A DNA stretch of 64,000 nt from Colwellia maritima (GCF_022669015.1 NZ_JAKKSL010000001.1:974059-1038058); one strand, 5' to 3'. Shown: positions 42,704 to 53,807, counted from the stretch's first letter. The notes: a model not told the origin generated them from the sequence alone. Translations and numbers: made by a program.

Positions 42704-43757
42704 ATGGAATTGATTAAACAGTTTTCTTTGCAACATAATAATAGTTTTAATATAAAGACTGTTTCACCCATACTATATCAGCTAAATTCATTACGTGATT
42801 TATCTGAAATACCTGACTTAGATGCAGAGTGTTTTTATATATTAGGTGAAGGTACAAACAGTTTATTTGTAGATACTATTGCCCCTGTGATCATTAAGCC
42901 GGCTTTTAAAGGGATTTCAATATCAGAAAATGATACTAATTACATAGTTAATGTCGCTTCAGGTGAAAACTGGCATGATTTAGTGACATCGTGTGTACAA
43001 AAAGGAATAAATGGCTTAGAAAATCTGGCTCTAATACCGGGTAGTGTAGGTGCAGCACCAGTACAGAATATTGGAGCTTACGGTGTTGAGTTTTCTGACT
43101 TTTGTATTCAAGTTAATTGGTATGACTTCTCTAGTAAGACGATAAAGTGCTTAAATAGTCGTGATTGTCTGTTTGGTTATCGAGAAAGTATCTTTAAGAA
43201 CGAATTTTTCAATAAAGGTATTATTACTGAAGTGTCATTGTCACTCCCGAAAATATGGCAACCAAAATTATCTTATCTTTGGCTTACAGGATTTAGGATT
43301 GAACCCAAGTGCTTTTGAAGTGATGGATCAGGTAATTAAATTACGTGAGTCTAAACTTCCGGATCCCAAGTTGCTACCTAATGCCGGCAGTTTTTTTAAA
43401 AACCCACTTGTCAGTCAAGAAAAATTGTTATATTTACATAGTATCTATCCTAACATGCCATTTTTTCCACAAGATATAAATCAAGTTAAGCTTGCAGCAG
43501 GTTGGCTCATAGACCAAGTTGGAATGAAAGGTTTTTGTAAAGATGGTGTTGGGGTTCATGAGCATCAAGCGCTTGTTTTAGTTAATTACGCAAGTCAAAA
43601 TGGAAAAGATATTGTAGCATTAGCTAAGTTAATTCAACGTAAAGTTTTTGAATCTTTTGGCATATTACTTTCTCCAGAAGTGCATATGGTTACATCACAA
43701 GGTAAAGTCGATTTTGCCGATTTACCTCCAACTTTTGAACGGAACTGTTATGACTAA
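42704..43757 (+). CDS. murB: UDP-N-acetylenolpyruvoylglucosamine reductase, one frame break
   Basis: FAD enzyme making UDP-N-acetylmuramate for peptidoglycan. FAD-binding motifs ILGEGTNSLF, ALIPGSVGAAPVQNIGAYGV and the short E. coli-type C-terminal domain (LPNAGSFFKNPLVS, AAGWLIDQVGMKG, GVGVHEHQALVLVN) are present. The frame breaks near 43280-43284 in a T-run: removing one T joins KLSYLG to LQDLGLNPSAFEVMDQ. Start ATG 42704 behind GGAAAAGCA. The stop overlaps the birA start by eight bases. Confidence 0.96.
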
Positions 43758-44728
43758 AACAGTAAGAGAGCATATTATTCAAGCCCTTGCTGAAGGCAGT
43801 TTTGTTTCTGGTCAAACACTTGGTGATGAACTCAGTATAAGTCGAACTGCAATTTCTAAGCACATTAAAGCATTGAATGCTATGGGGTTAGATATTTATA
43901 GTGTGACAGGCAAAGGATATAAATTATCTGAACCATTAAATCTATTGTCTAAACGTAGGATTGCTGAATCATTAGCTAACTCGGATGACTTATATGATAT
44001 TGAAGTCCATAGTCTGATTGATTCAACTAATAGTTATCTGATGCGTCGTTTACCTAATCAATTATCACAAGGGCAAGTATGCTTAGCAGAATATCAAAGT
44101 CTTGGTCGTGGTAGGAGGGGACGGCAGTGGATTTCTCCCTTCGGATCTCAAATTTACTTATCAATATATTGGTATTTAGAACAAGGTTTATCTGCGGCAA
44201 TGGGTTTGAGTTTAGTTGCTGCCCTAGCAGTTAGTGATGCTATTTATGAATTATCAAACATTCAGGTTCAATTAAAATGGCCTAATGATATTTATCTTGA
44301 TGGTGTTAAATTGGGTCGGTATATTAATCGATCTTGAAGGTCACGCACTAGAGCCAAGTCATAGTGTAATAGGTATAGGGTTAAACCTAAGTATGCCGGT
44401 ACAAGCTGCATTAAAGATAGATCAAAAATGGACAGACTTAAAATCTCATTGCAAAAATGAAATTGATAGAAATGATTTAGCGGCTAAGTTGATATACCAT
44501 CTCATGAAAAGGTTGAAGCAACAACAAAACGACGGATTGTCTACGATGGTTGGTGAATGGCATAAGCATGATTTTTATTTAGACAAGCCAGTGAAATTAA
44601 TAACTGGTCAACGAGAAACAATAGGTATTTGCCGAGGTGTAAATAGTCAAGGGGCACTAATGCTTGAAATTGAAGGCGTATTGAAACCTATATATGGTGG
44701 AGAAGTAAGTTTACGAGGCTTAGAATGA
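43750..44728 (+). CDS. birA: Biotin operon repressor / biotin-protein ligase, one frame break
   Basis: Start ATG 43750 (MTKTVREHII), inside the end of murB; a longer frame from 43648 overlaps murB and is rejected. The N-terminal winged helix (SISRTAISKHIKALNAMGL) makes it a full BirA repressor. The ligase domain has GRGRRGRQW, QLKWPNDIYLDGVKL and, after the break, GILIDLEGH with VIGIGLNLSM. The break at 44313-44320 sits where KLAGILIDLE needs GCCGGT. The C-terminal SH3-like part ends SLRGLE. Overlaps coaX by ATGA. Confidence 0.95.
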
Positions 44729-45445
44729 TTGTTTTAGTTGATGTTGGTAATACTAGAACAAAGTATTGTTTTGTTAATGAGGGAAAACGCACAACGATAC
44801 TTAGTATTCTGACTACCCAAGTAACTGAGCCATTTTTATCTGAAACTTTTAAAACGGCATCACGGTTATTGGTTGCAAGTGTAAGCCATGCGCTGATAGC
44901 GGAAAAGATAAAAGAATGGTGTCAAGTTAATCGAATATCTTATCAACGGGTAGTGAGCGAAAAGCAAAAAAATACTATTACATCTGGGTATGAAATCCCG
45001 AGCCAATTAGGAGTAGATCGTTGGTTAACACTAATTGGTGCAACTAATTCGTTTCCAAATTGCAATATTTTAATCATTGATGCAGGTACAGCAACGACTG
45101 TGGATTTCGTATTAGCTACAGGGGAGCACCAAGGGGTGGATTTTGGCCGGAATTAATACGCTTATTTCTAGTGTATTAGATAAAACAGCACAAGTTAAAG
45201 CTGATGGTATACAAAATGAAAGTACAGAATTTGGTCTAAATACGTCAGATAATGTAAACAATGCAGCTTTAGCTGCAACTGTAGGTATGGTGAATTTAGC
45301 AATATCTAAAATAGAAGAACAAAGAATTGTTATTGATAAAATCATTTTTACTGGTGGAAATGGATATCTATTGTCGTCATTATTCCCTCATCATTGCAAT
45401 GTTATCGATGAACTCGTGTTTCTGGGTTTAGAAGCATATATTTAG
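44725..45445 (+). CDS. coaX: Type III pantothenate kinase, one frame break
   Basis: First step of coenzyme A synthesis. ASKHA-fold motifs IVLVDVGNTRTKYCF, LGVDRWLTLIGA and IIDAGTATTVDFV are present. The frame breaks in the G-run near 45131-45136; restoring two G gives EHQGGWILAGINTLISS, as in other CoaX proteins. It then continues KADGIQNESTEFGLNTSDNV and IIFTGGNGYLLSSLFPH to the stop at 45445. Translationally coupled to birA. Confidence 0.93.
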
Positions 45446-45548
45446 TCCTTAGTACTATGAATCATATGAGCTTTGGATAAAAAAACATCAAACGCACACT
45501 AAACCATCCTTAAAGTAGAAAAAACATGAGTTTTTTTGAAATTTACAC

Positions 45549-45577
45549 TTGCAAGGGGCAAAACATTACTCTAGAAT
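45549..45577 (+). promoter_or_regulatory. Promoter of tRNA cluster and tuf
   Basis: TTGCAA (45549-45554), 17-base spacer, TAGAAT (45572-45577), about 20 bases before the first tRNA. Confidence 0.7.
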
Positions 45578-45596
45578 TCGCACCACTTAATGTAGT

Positions 45597-45672
<76 letters not shown>

Positions 45673-45713
45673 TTAATACTACTCTGTTTTACTAGAGTAG
45701 AGAAAAATATACT

Positions 45714-45798
45714 GGAGGGGTTCCCGAGTGGCCAAAGGGATCAGACTGTAAATCTGACGGCTCCGCCTTCGGTGGTTCGAATCCACCTCCCTCCACCA
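45714..45798 (+). tRNA. tRNA-Tyr (GTA)
   Basis: 85 bases with a long variable arm and encoded CCA; anticodon GTA. Confidence 0.98.
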
Positions 45799-45859
45799 TA
45801 TTTTTCATTTATGCTTATTAGTAAGTGTAAATGTAAACAGAAATAATCTGATAGAGTTA

Positions 45860-45934
<75 letters not shown>

Positions 45935-45950
45935 ATCTTTGTAAATGAAT

Positions 45951-46026
45951 GCTGATATGGCTCAGTTGGTAGAGCGCACCCTTGGTAAGGGTGAGGTCGG
46001 CAGTTCGAATCTGCCTATCAGCACCA
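45951..46026 (+). tRNA. tRNA-Thr (GGT)
   Basis: 76 bases with encoded CCA; anticodon loop TTGGTAA gives GGT. Confidence 0.98.
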
Positions 46027-46113
46027 TTCAATAGATATCTATCCTATTATTTCCACATAAACATATAGTAAATGTAAAACTAAACTTAATTTTATACCCA
46101 GAGGTATTTTAAA

Positions 46114-47296
46114 ATGGCTAAAGCAAAATTTGAACGTAATAAACCACATGTAAACGTTGGTACTATCGGACACGTTGATCACGGTAAAACAACTTTAACA
46201 GCCGCTATCTCTGCGGTATTAACAAAAGTTCACGGTGGTGAAGTTAAAGATTTCGCACAAATCGATAATGCACCAGAAGAGCGTGAACGTGGTATTACAA
46301 TCAATACATCTCACATTGAATACGATACAGAAACACGTCACTACGCACACGTAGATTGTCCAGGCCATGCTGATTATATCAAAAATATGATTACTGGTGC
46401 TGCACAAATGGATGGTGCTATCTTAGTAGTTGCTGCTACAGATGGTCCTATGCCACAAACACGCGAGCACATCTTATTATCACGTCAAGTTGGTGTACCT
46501 TACATCATCGTTTTCATGAACAAATGTGACATGGTAGATGACGAAGAATTATTAGAATTAGTAGAAATGGAAGTTCGTGAACTTCTATCTGAATATGACT
46601 TCCCAGGTGATGATTTACCAGTAATTCAAGGTTCAGCTTTGGGTGCACTTCAAGGCGAAGAGAAGTGGGAAGCTAAAATAATAGAACTTGCTGACCAATT
46701 AGATACCTACATTCCAGAGCCAGAGCGTGCAATCGACGGAGCATTCATCATGCCAATCGAAGATGTATTCTCAATTTCAGGTCGTGGTACCGTAGTAACT
46801 GGACGTGTTGAACGTGGTATCATCAAAGTTGGTGAAGAAGTAGAAGTTGTAGGTATCCGTGATACACAAAAATCAACTTGTACAGGTGTAGAAATGTTCC
46901 GTAAGCTTCTTGACGAAGGTCGTCTTGGCGAGAACTGTGGTGTACTTTTACGTGGTCTTAAGCGTGAAGATGTTGAACGTGGTCAAGTATTATGTAAGCC
47001 TGGTTCAATTTCACCTCATACAAAATTTGAATCAGAAGTATACGTACTTTCTAAAGATGAAGGTGGCCGTCATACACCATTCTTTAAAGGCTACCGTCCA
47101 CAGTTTTATTTCCGTACAACGGATATCACTGGTTCAGTAGAGCTTCCAGAAGGTGTTGAAATGGTAATGCCTGGTGACAACTTGAAATTTGTTGTTGAGC
47201 TAATCAACCCAGTAGCGATGGATGAAGGTTTACGCTTCGCAATCCGTGAAGGTGGTCGTACTGTAGGGCGGTGTTGTTTCATCAATCATCGCTTAA
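46114..47296 (+). CDS. tuf: Elongation factor Tu, one frame break near the end
   Basis: About 394 residues after repair. G motifs [22 protein letters not shown] and [10 protein letters not shown] are intact, as is [12 protein letters not shown]. The frame breaks at 47265-47271: GRTVG should continue AGVVSSIIA, which needs a GCCGGT that reads GCGG here. The true end is therefore TAA 47294-47296, and the 20-odd residues read beyond it in the broken frame are spurious. EF-Tu carries aminoacyl-tRNA to the ribosome. Probably co-transcribed with the four upstream tRNAs. Confidence 0.98.
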
Positions 47297-47426
47297 TTGA
47301 AGGTTTATTTGCAGCTACCCTTGCGTTAACTGCGTTGTGGATACTCATTGACTAGCGTCAACGCCGTGTCCATGCCTTGTTATCCCATCGGTTATCAAGC
47401 AAAATAAAACTCAAATACGTTAAATG

Positions 47427-47452
47427 AAAAGGTCGCTTCTGCGGCCTTTTTT
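47427..47452 (+). terminator. Terminator after tuf
   Basis: AAAAGGTCGC / GCGGCCTTTT stem with a TTCT loop and T-run. Confidence 0.85.
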
Positions 47453-47959
47453 GTTTTATTATTGTAAATTAATCTTCATTAGTGACTATTTCACAAACAC
47501 AGATTTATTTTGTGCCTTTCTGGCAATTCATTAAATTAAAATACTTTGTTCTTCATCTAATCATTTTAATAATTGCTAGTGACCCATCTATAAATTTACA
47601 TTCTGTTGCAAACTAATTGAATGAAATAAATATCAAATGAAATAATATGTTAAGGCTATTTTTTGGTAAAATAGGCTTAGAAATACAACTTTAAATTAAT
47701 AGTAGTGTATTACCTAGTAGTGCATTACCTTTTATTTTTGAGAAATCAATATGAATTATGCTTACCTATACTGAGTTTTGTAATGTGATTAGTATGCGGC
47801 TATGTTTTTTTGAGGTTTATTTTATTTGTCTCTAAAAATAATTGTTAGGAACTAATGCTATAATCATTAGTAAATATGCAATTCGATCTTATTTTTAAAG
47901 ACATGATTAAATATTTCGGCGATGAGGTTTTTCTTGTTAGCCCTTAGTGAGAGTTGTCT
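47453..47959. other. AT-rich intergenic region, no gene seen
   Basis: About 500 bases between the tuf terminator and the antiporter. A short direct repeat around TAGTGTATTACC and TAGTGCATTACC (about 47704-47730) and a TATAAT at 47859 without a convincing -35. No supportable coding region. Confidence 0.5.
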
Positions 47960-49672
47960 ATGTTTTTAGTTGACCAAATAATATTGTTGGCTGCGGTCTT
48001 GATTTTATTGGGGGTAATCTCAAGTAAATTATCAGCACGTTTGGGGTTGCCTGTACTTGTTCTGTTTTTACTCGTCGGTATGCTTGCCGGTGAAGATGGG
48101 CCAGGGGGGATATTTTTTGATAATGCAGAGGCCGCTCATTCCTTAGGTACATTGGCTTTGGCTGTCATTTTATTTGATGGTGGCTTACAGACACCATTTA
48201 AAGCGATTAAACAAGTATGGAAGCCCGCTTCTGCTCTGGCAACTTTTGGTGTATTAATCACTGGTATTGTGACTGGTTATGCAGCTGCATATATTTTAAA
48301 ACTCCCGTTATTACAAGGCATGCTCTTGGGGGCCATTGTGGGCTCTACAGATGCTGCCGCCGTTTTTTCATTATTGAGAAATGCGGGCATTCACTTAAAT
48401 AGTAAATTAAAGGCCACGTTAGAAATAGAGAGTGCTTCAAACGATCCTATGGCGATTTTTTTAACGATCGGTTTGTTAGAGGTCCTTGTTAATGACATGA
48501 AGCCAGGTACAGGCCTATTAGTTATGTTTATCTCGCAGATGGGGTTAGGTGCTGCTGTTGGGTTAACTGTAGGATGGTTATCAGTAAAATTGATTAATGG
48601 AATTCATCTCGTTTCAGCAGGGTTGTACCCGGTGCTAGTAGCTGCCTGTGGCATGTTATCATTTGGGATCACAGCAAATATTGGTGGTAGTGGGTTTTTA
48701 GCTGTATTTATTACCGGTGTTGTAGTAGGTAATAGTCGATTTGTTTTTCAACGTAGTACATTTCTATTTCACGATGGCTTAGCTTGGTTAAGTCAAATTA
48801 CTATGTTCGTGGTGCTTGGCTTATTAATCACACCGACATCTTTACTAGACGTTTGGTTTGAAGGCCTTCTTATTGCCTTAGTGTTAATTTTTGTTGCTAG
48901 ACCACTGGCCGTTATTCCTGTTCTAGCTATATTTGGTTTTAATCTACGTGAAATTGCATTGGTTTCCTGGGTTGGGTTAAGAGGTTCTGTACCTATTATT
49001 TTAGCAATATTTCCATTAATATTTGGATTACCAGGTGCAGCACTTATTTTTAACGTGGTCTTTTTTGTTGTGTTAATTTCTGCCACGCTACAAGGTTCAA
49101 GTTTAGCTTGGATGGCAAGAAAGTTGAAATTAACATTAGCCCCTCCTGTCACACCTGCAGCTACCCTTGAAATTACAGCACTTGGTGAAGTGGATGCTGA
49201 TATAGTCGAATATAGTTTAGGGCACACATCACCTGCGGTTGGACGACGAATTTCACATTTAGCACTTCCTGAACATGCAGTTATTGCAATGATCAGTCGT
49301 GATAAAAAAGTAATTGCACCACGAGGTTCTACGCTCTTGCTAGCAGAAGACCAAATCTTTATTGTACTTAAACCTGGAATACGACCTTTTGTTGATTATG
49401 TGTTCTCGGGCGCACTCGGTAATGAAAATGAAGAATTACCGCATAGGGAGTTGCGGGTTAAAGGTTATACCTGTATTTCTGATATAGAACTTTCTTACGG
49501 TATTAAAATCGGCGAAGGGCATGATACTTTAGACCACGTTATAAAATCCTCTCATCATTCAGAACTATACATTGGTGCAATTGTTCGGTTAGATAATATC
49601 TGCTTATATGTGCGTAATATGTTGGATGAACGTGTTACAACGGTAGGTATAGTGATGGAGGTAAAAGAATAA
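47960..49672 (+). CDS. Monovalent cation/proton antiporter, CPA1 type (NhaP2/CvrA-like)
   Basis: About 570 residues from ATG 47960 (a TTG six bases earlier is in frame). About 12 membrane helices start with IILLAAVLILLGVISSKLSA. The transport core contains LAVILFDGGLQTP, GAIVGSTDAAAVFSLLR, ESASNDPMAIFL and SWVGLRGSVPIILAIFP. A cytoplasmic TrkA-C-like domain (LGHTSPAVGRRISHLALPEH, LLLAEDQIFIVL) and a CorC-like tail (residues from about 490) follow. This layout matches K+/H+ antiporters of the NhaP2/CvrA group. It interrupts the usual tuf to secE neighbourhood and stands alone. Confidence 0.9.
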   Translation: MFLVDQIILLAAVLILLGVISSKLSARLGLPVLVLFLLVGMLAGEDGPGGIFFDNAEAAHSLGTLALAVILFDGGLQTPFKAIKQVWKPASALATFGVLITGIVTGYAAAYILKLPLLQGMLLGAIVGSTDAAAVFSLLRNAGIHLNSKLKATLEIESASNDPMAIFLTIGLLEVLVNDMKPGTGLLVMFISQMGLGAAVGLTVGWLSVKLINGIHLVSAGLYPVLVAACGMLSFGITANIGGSGFLAVFITGVVVGNSRFVFQRSTFLFHDGLAWLSQITMFVVLGLLITPTSLLDVWFEGLLIALVLIFVARPLAVIPVLAIFGFNLREIALVSWVGLRGSVPIILAIFPLIFGLPGAALIFNVVFFVVLISATLQGSSLAWMARKLKLTLAPPVTPAATLEITALGEVDADIVEYSLGHTSPAVGRRISHLALPEHAVIAMISRDKKVIAPRGSTLLLAEDQIFIVLKPGIRPFVDYVFSGALGNENEELPHRELRVKGYTCISDIELSYGIKIGEGHDTLDHVIKSSHHSELYIGAIVRLDNICLYVRNMLDERVTTVGIVMEVKE

Positions 49673-49769
49673 CTGCTTTTTTTATAATTTAACTAAGTGC
49701 TTCACATCGTTTTTGTCAAGGGATAAGGGGGCTATCATCACATCTAATGGATTATCTTGTAAATATCCC

Positions 49770-49797
49770 TTGAGTAAACTGATTGACTAAGTATAAT
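49770..49797 (+). promoter_or_regulatory. Promoter of tRNA-Trp, secE, nusG
   Basis: TTGAGT (49770-49775), 16-base spacer, TATAAT (49792-49797), then the stringent-type discriminator AGCGCC. Confidence 0.75.
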
Positions 49798-49899
49798 AGC
49801 GCCTCACTTCTCGAGTATCTCTTAATTCCCAACAAAACTAAGATTAGCCCGATAAGTGTAACTATTGCTTTGGCAGATAATATCTGTCTCATGCATTGT

Positions 49900-49976
49900 A
49901 GGGGTGTAGTTCCAATTGGTAGAACAGCGGTCTCCAAAACCGATGGTTGGGAGTTCGAGTCTCTCCACCCCTGCCA
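49900..49976 (+). tRNA. tRNA-Trp (CCA)
   Basis: 77 bases with encoded CCA; anticodon loop CTCCAAA gives CCA. Just upstream of secE, the usual gammaproteobacterial position. Confidence 0.98.
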
Positions 49977-50046
49977 TTTTAATAAAAATTCGCGGGAATC
50001 GCATTTCCAGATAGTTTCAAATTTGACGATAATTACGGATAGAAAT

Positions 50047-50430
50047 ATGAATGCAAGTACAGAAGAACAACCAAGCAGTTCTTTAGATGGCTTAAAATGG
50101 GGCATTATTGTCTTATTATTAATTGCTGCTATTGGTGGGAATTATTATTATGATCAAGAATCAGTGTTATTACGCGCGGTTGGTGTTGTCGTTGCTGTAG
50201 GTATTGCCGGTTTAGTTGCTATGCAAACCTTTAAAGGGCGCTCAGCCGTTGCGTTTGCTAAAGAATCAAGAACTGAAGTTCGTAAAGTTGTTTGGCCAAC
50301 ACGTCAAGAAGCCATTCAAACTACAGGTATTGTTTTGGTGGTTACATTACTCATGTCATTACTACTTTGGGGATTAGATTCTGTTCTATTCTGGTTAGTC
50401 GGCTTAATTACAGGTATGAAGGTATTATAA
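50047..50430 (+). CDS. secE: Preprotein translocase subunit SecE
   Basis: 127 residues from ATG 50047; a longer frame from 49783 reads through tRNA-Trp and is rejected. Three membrane helices, as in E. coli Sec[37 protein letters not shown] and [20 protein letters not shown]. The conserved amphipathic hinge [20 protein letters not shown] precedes the last helix. Part of SecYEG. Overlaps nusG by one base. Confidence 0.98.
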   Translation: MNASTEEQPSSSLDGLKWGIIVLLLIAAIGGNYYYDQESVLLRAVGVVVAVGIAGLVAMQTFKGRSAVAFAKESRTEVRKVVWPTRQEAIQTTGIVLVVTLLMSLLLWGLDSVLFWLVGLITGMKVL

Positions 50431-51041
50431 TGTCTGAAGATTTTATTGAAGATTCTGTTGAAGGTAATGAAAGCGAAGAACCACAAGCAGAAACCGTAAT
50501 ACAGAATCCAAAATTAAGATGGTATGTAGTGCAAGCGTTTTCAGGATATGAAGGTCGAGTGCAGAAAACATTACTTGAGCATATTGAAATTCAAGGTTTA
50601 CAAGATAAATTTGGCGAAGTATTAGTGCCTACTGAAGAAGTAGTTGAAATGCGTGCCGGTCAAAAACGTAAAAGTTCACGAAAATTTTTCCCTGGATATG
50701 TTTTAGTTCAAATGGAAATGGATGAGCAGTCTTGGCATTTAGTTAAAAGTGTACCGAGAGTTTTAGGTTTTATTGGTGGTACGAGTGATCGTCCTGCACC
50801 TATTACACAAAAAGAAGCTGATCGTATACTACAACGTCTGATTGATACTGATAAACCTAAACCTAAAACATTATTTGAACCAGGCGAAGTTATTCGTGTT
50901 ATTGACGGACCTTTTGCTGATTTCAATGGTGTTGTGGAAGAACTGGATTACGAGAAAAACCGTATTAAAGTATCCGTACTTATTTTTGGTCGTTCTACCC
51001 CTGTTGATCTAGAATTTGGTCAAGTCGAAAAAGGTAGCTAG
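50430..51041 (+). CDS. nusG: Transcription termination/antitermination protein NusG
   Basis: 203 residues from ATG 50430. It has an acidic N-terminal lead ([20 protein letters not shown]) longer than in E. coli, then the NGN domain ([35 protein letters not shown]) and the KOW domain ([20 protein letters not shown]). It links RNA polymerase with Rho or the ribosome. Followed by a terminator. Confidence 0.98.
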   Translation: MSEDFIEDSVEGNESEEPQAETVIQNPKLRWYVVQAFSGYEGRVQKTLLEHIEIQGLQDKFGEVLVPTEEVVEMRAGQKRKSSRKFFPGYVLVQMEMDEQSWHLVKSVPRVLGFIGGTSDRPAPITQKEADRILQRLIDTDKPKPKTLFEPGEVIRVIDGPFADFNGVVEELDYEKNRIKVSVLIFGRSTPVDLEFGQVEKGS

Positions 51042-51075
51042 GCACATCTGAAAGTAACAAGCACTTTTACTAAAT

Positions 51076-51106
51076 AAAAAAACCAAAGTCCTCTTTGGTT
51101 TTTTTA
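51076..51106 (+). terminator. Terminator after nusG
   Basis: AAAAAACCAAAG / CTTTGGTTTTTT stem with a TCCT loop. Confidence 0.88.
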
Positions 51107-51137
51107 TGTCTTTTTTATAGGCAGTTTAAAAAATCAC

Positions 51138-51167
51138 TTGAAACTGAGTGATTGATTAATATATAAT
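51138..51167 (+). promoter_or_regulatory. Promoter of rplKA
   Basis: TTGAAA (51138-51143), 18-base spacer, TATAAT (51162-51167), then CCGCTGCCGCG discriminator. A leader of about 140 bases follows; L1 autoregulation is expected there but no site is assigned. Confidence 0.75.
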
Positions 51168-51310
51168 CCGCTGCCGCGTTTTTTTAGCGCGGCCTAAATT
51201 TAATTTTATTTAAGTATCTTATAATAAAATATTTAGTAAACAGGGAAGCAAAAGCTGTAATAAATTTATAGTGATTAGCGTTAACTACCCATAATGAAGG
51301 TATTTTAAAA

Positions 51311-51740
51311 ATGGCTAAAAAAGTCCAAGCTTTAATCAAGCTACAAGTAGCTGCCGGTGCAGCTAACCCGTCACCACCAGTTGGTCCAAAGACTTGGTCA
51401 GCACGGTGTTAACATTATGGAATTCTGTAAAGCGTTTAACGCGAAAACAGATTCTTTAGAAAAAGGCGCTCCGGTTCCAGTAGTAATTACTGTTTATAGT
51501 GACCGTTCGTTTACTTTCGAAACAAAAACTCCACCTGCTGCTTATTTATTATTAAAAGCTGCCGGTGTAAAAAGCGGTTCTGGTCGTCCTAACACAGAAA
51601 AAGTTGGAACTGTAACTACAGCTCAACTTGAAGAAATTGTTAAGACTAAAGAATCTGATTTAACTGCCGGTTCTATGGAAGCTGCAGTGCGTACCATTGC
51701 GGGCAGTGCTCGTTCAATGGGTTTAGTGGTAGAGGACTAA
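51311..51740 (+). CDS. rplK: 50S ribosomal protein L11, one frame break
   Basis: Starts [20 protein letters not shown] at ATG 51311. The frame breaks near 51384-51392: PPVGP should run into [18 protein letters not shown], but the bases after CCA read AAGACTT instead of about GCACTT. The rest ([39 protein letters not shown]) is intact. About 142 residues. L11 forms the GTPase-associated centre and is the substrate of PrmA (11004). Essential, so the break is an error. Confidence 0.97.
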
Positions 51741-51743
51741 TCA

Positions 51744-52444
51744 ATGGCTAAATTATCAAAACGCGCTCGTCTTATCCGTGAAAAAGTAGACGTAACGAAA
51801 GAATATGATATTAACGAAGCAGTTTCTTTATTAAAAGAATTTGCGACAGCAAAATTTCGTGAAAGCGTAGATGTTGCTGTAAATCTTGGTATTGATGCTC
51901 GTAAATCAGATCAAAACGTACGTGGCGCAGCTGTATTACCAAATGGTACTGGCCGTGATGTTCGTGTTGCTGTATTTACACAAGGTGCAAACGCAGAAAA
52001 AGCTAAAGAAGCCGGTGCTGATGTTGTAGGCATGGAAGATTTAGCTGAATTAGTTAAGAAAGGCGAAATGAACTTTGATGTTGTAATCGCTTCTCCTGAC
52101 GCAATGCGTGTTGTTGGCCAATTAGGTCAAATATTAGGCCCACGTGGTTTAATGCCAAACCCTAAAGTTGGTACTGTAACACCTGACGTAGCCGGCGCTG
52201 TTAAAAACGCTAAATCTGGTCAAGTTCGTTACCGCAATGATAAAAACGGTATCATCCATACTACTATTGGTAAGGCTGATTTCGAATCTGAACAATTGCA
52301 AGCTAACTTAGAGTTTTTGCTAGAAGCGCTTAAAAAAGCAAAACCAAAGCAAACGCGAAAGGTCAGTATATTAAGAAAGTTTCACTTTCTACTACTATGG
52401 GTGCCGGCGTTGCCGTTAACCAAGCTAGTTTAACTGTAGCTTAA
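51744..52444 (+). CDS. rplA: 50S ribosomal protein L1, one frame break
   Basis: [20 protein letters not shown] at ATG 51744. Conserved [20 protein letters not shown] and [20 protein letters not shown]. The frame breaks near 52350-52356 (KAKPKQ), after which [20 protein letters not shown] and QASLTVA end the protein at TAA 52442-52444. One missing A (CAAAACGCG) would restore it. L1 forms the ribosomal stalk and represses its own operon in relatives. Confidence 0.96.
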
Positions 52445-52802
52445 TAGTATAAAAGTAAAGTTTATTTTTTTGAACTTTACAAGGGCGAAATTATAACCTA
52501 TAATTTCGCCCCTTAAATTTTGGTAGGAGTCGAGTTGTTTTTGTCTTATGGCAAATACAGCATGACCCCCGTCCAAGACCGTAGGTGTAGAGAATCATTA
52601 GTGGTGCAGGTTATCTTTTCGAAGCTTGTAATTAATTCTTTCTACTAATTTTATTTTACTTAATTTCCTACGTAGATGGTGATTACCCAGATATTTTTCC
52701 TTAAATTCTGGTCCTCGCCGTAATGGCCTAACGACTAGATTACTAGGCGTTAGGGATTGTAAATACCGGTATTTTTCCGGTTTGAACCAGGAGTTAAAGC
52801 CA
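52445..52802 (+). promoter_or_regulatory. rplA-rplJ intergenic leader with two hairpins
   Basis: 358 bases without a gene. GTAAAGTT/AACTTTAC (52455-52480) and then AAGGGCGAAATTA / TAATTTCGCCCCTT (52481-52513) form hairpins; the second could end part of the rplKA transcripts. The downstream part is where the L10 (L7/L12) autoregulatory leader lies in E. coli and also holds a CTAACGACTAG / CTAGGCGTTAG-like inverted match (about 52729-52753). Function by position only. Confidence 0.5.
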
Positions 52803-53296
52803 ATGGCTATCAATCTTGATGACAAAAAAGCAATTGTTGCTGAAGTTCAAGAAGCTGCCGCGGCGCTCAATCAGCTGTTATCGCGGATGCCCGTGGTGTA
52901 ACAGTTGAAGCAATTACTGTATTGCGTAAGCAAGCACGTGAGAATGGCGTATGGATGAAAGTTGTCCGTAACACATTAGCACGTCGTGCAGTAGCAGGTA
53001 CGGATTTTGAATGTGTTAATGATACATTTGTAGGTCCTACACTAATTGCATTTTCAAACGAACATCCAGGTGCCGCAGCACGCTTATTCACTGATTTCGC
53101 TAAAACTAACGAAAAATTTGAATTAAAAGCAGCAGCATTTGAAGGTAATTTAGTCGATGTAAATATGTTAGCGAAGCTACCTACTTACGACGAAGCGATT
53201 GCCCGTTTAATGAGCGCTATGAAAGAAGCATCTGCCGGCAAATTATGTCGTACGATTGCTGCAGTTCGCGATCAGAAAGAACAAGAAGCTGCTTAA
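52803..53296 (+). CDS. rplJ: 50S ribosomal protein L10, one frame break
   Basis: [19 protein letters not shown] at ATG 52803. The frame breaks at 52857-52865: GCCGCGGCGCT should read GCCGCCGGCGCT, giving [20 protein letters not shown]. It continues [20 protein letters not shown] to [20 protein letters not shown]. About 164 residues. L10 anchors the L7/L12 stalk and represses its own translation in relatives. Confidence 0.97.
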
Positions 53297-53441
53297 TAGT
53301 TTTTCTTATTCTAAGAAATCTATTTTGGCTAGTATTAACCTTAATATCAGTCAAGCTTATTGTATTTAATAGTTATTCAAACAGTACTTATGACTTCAAA
53401 ATGAAGCAAAGGCTGTTTCTTAAAAAACAGGAAATTTTATA

Positions 53442-53807
53442 ATGTCTATCTCTAAAGACGATATCCTAAACGCTATTGCTGAAATGTCAGTAATGGACGT
53501 TGTTGCACTAATCGAAGCAATGGAAGAAAAATTTGGCGTATCAGCTGCTGCAGCTGTTGCTGTTGCCGGTGGTGACGGTGCTTCTGCTGAAGAACAAACT
53601 GAATTTGATGTTGTTCTAACTAGCTTCGGTGAGAAGAAAGTTGCAGTAATTAAAGCTGTTCGTGGCGCTACAGGTTTAGGCCTTAAAGAAGCTAAAGAGT
53701 TAGTTGAAGCTGCTCCTAAAGCAATCAAAGAAGGCGTAGAAAAAGCTGAAGCTGAAGAGCTTAAGAAAACTCTTGAAGAAGTCGGTGCTTCTGTTGAGAT
53801 CAAATAG
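53442..53807 (+). CDS. rplL: 50S ribosomal protein L7/L12
   Basis: 121 residues. N-terminal dimer part ([20 protein letters not shown]), alanine-rich hinge, C-terminal factor-binding domain ([40 protein letters not shown]). Unbroken although it contains an intact GCCGGT. Lies 145 bases after rplJ. Confidence 0.99.
   Translation: MSISKDDILNAIAEMSVMDVVALIEAMEEKFGVSAAAAVAVAGGDGASAEEQTEFDVVLTSFGEKKVAVIKAVRGATGLGLKEAKELVEAAPKAIKEGVEKAEAEELKKTLEEVGASVEIK

Noticed and set aside
47265-47358. EF-Tu with a novel C-terminal extension (about 20 extra residues)
   Set aside because: The extension appears only after a frame break at a GCGG that should be GCCGG. The other frame gives the standard AGVVSSIIA ending and stop at 47296.
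49783-50046. Long N-terminal extension of SecE
   Set aside because: The extra frame translates tRNA-Trp. ATG 50047 gives the normal three-helix SecE.
53420-53803. 127-codon minus-strand ORF across rplL
   Set aside because: Antisense shadow produced by the alanine-rich, biased codon use of rplL.
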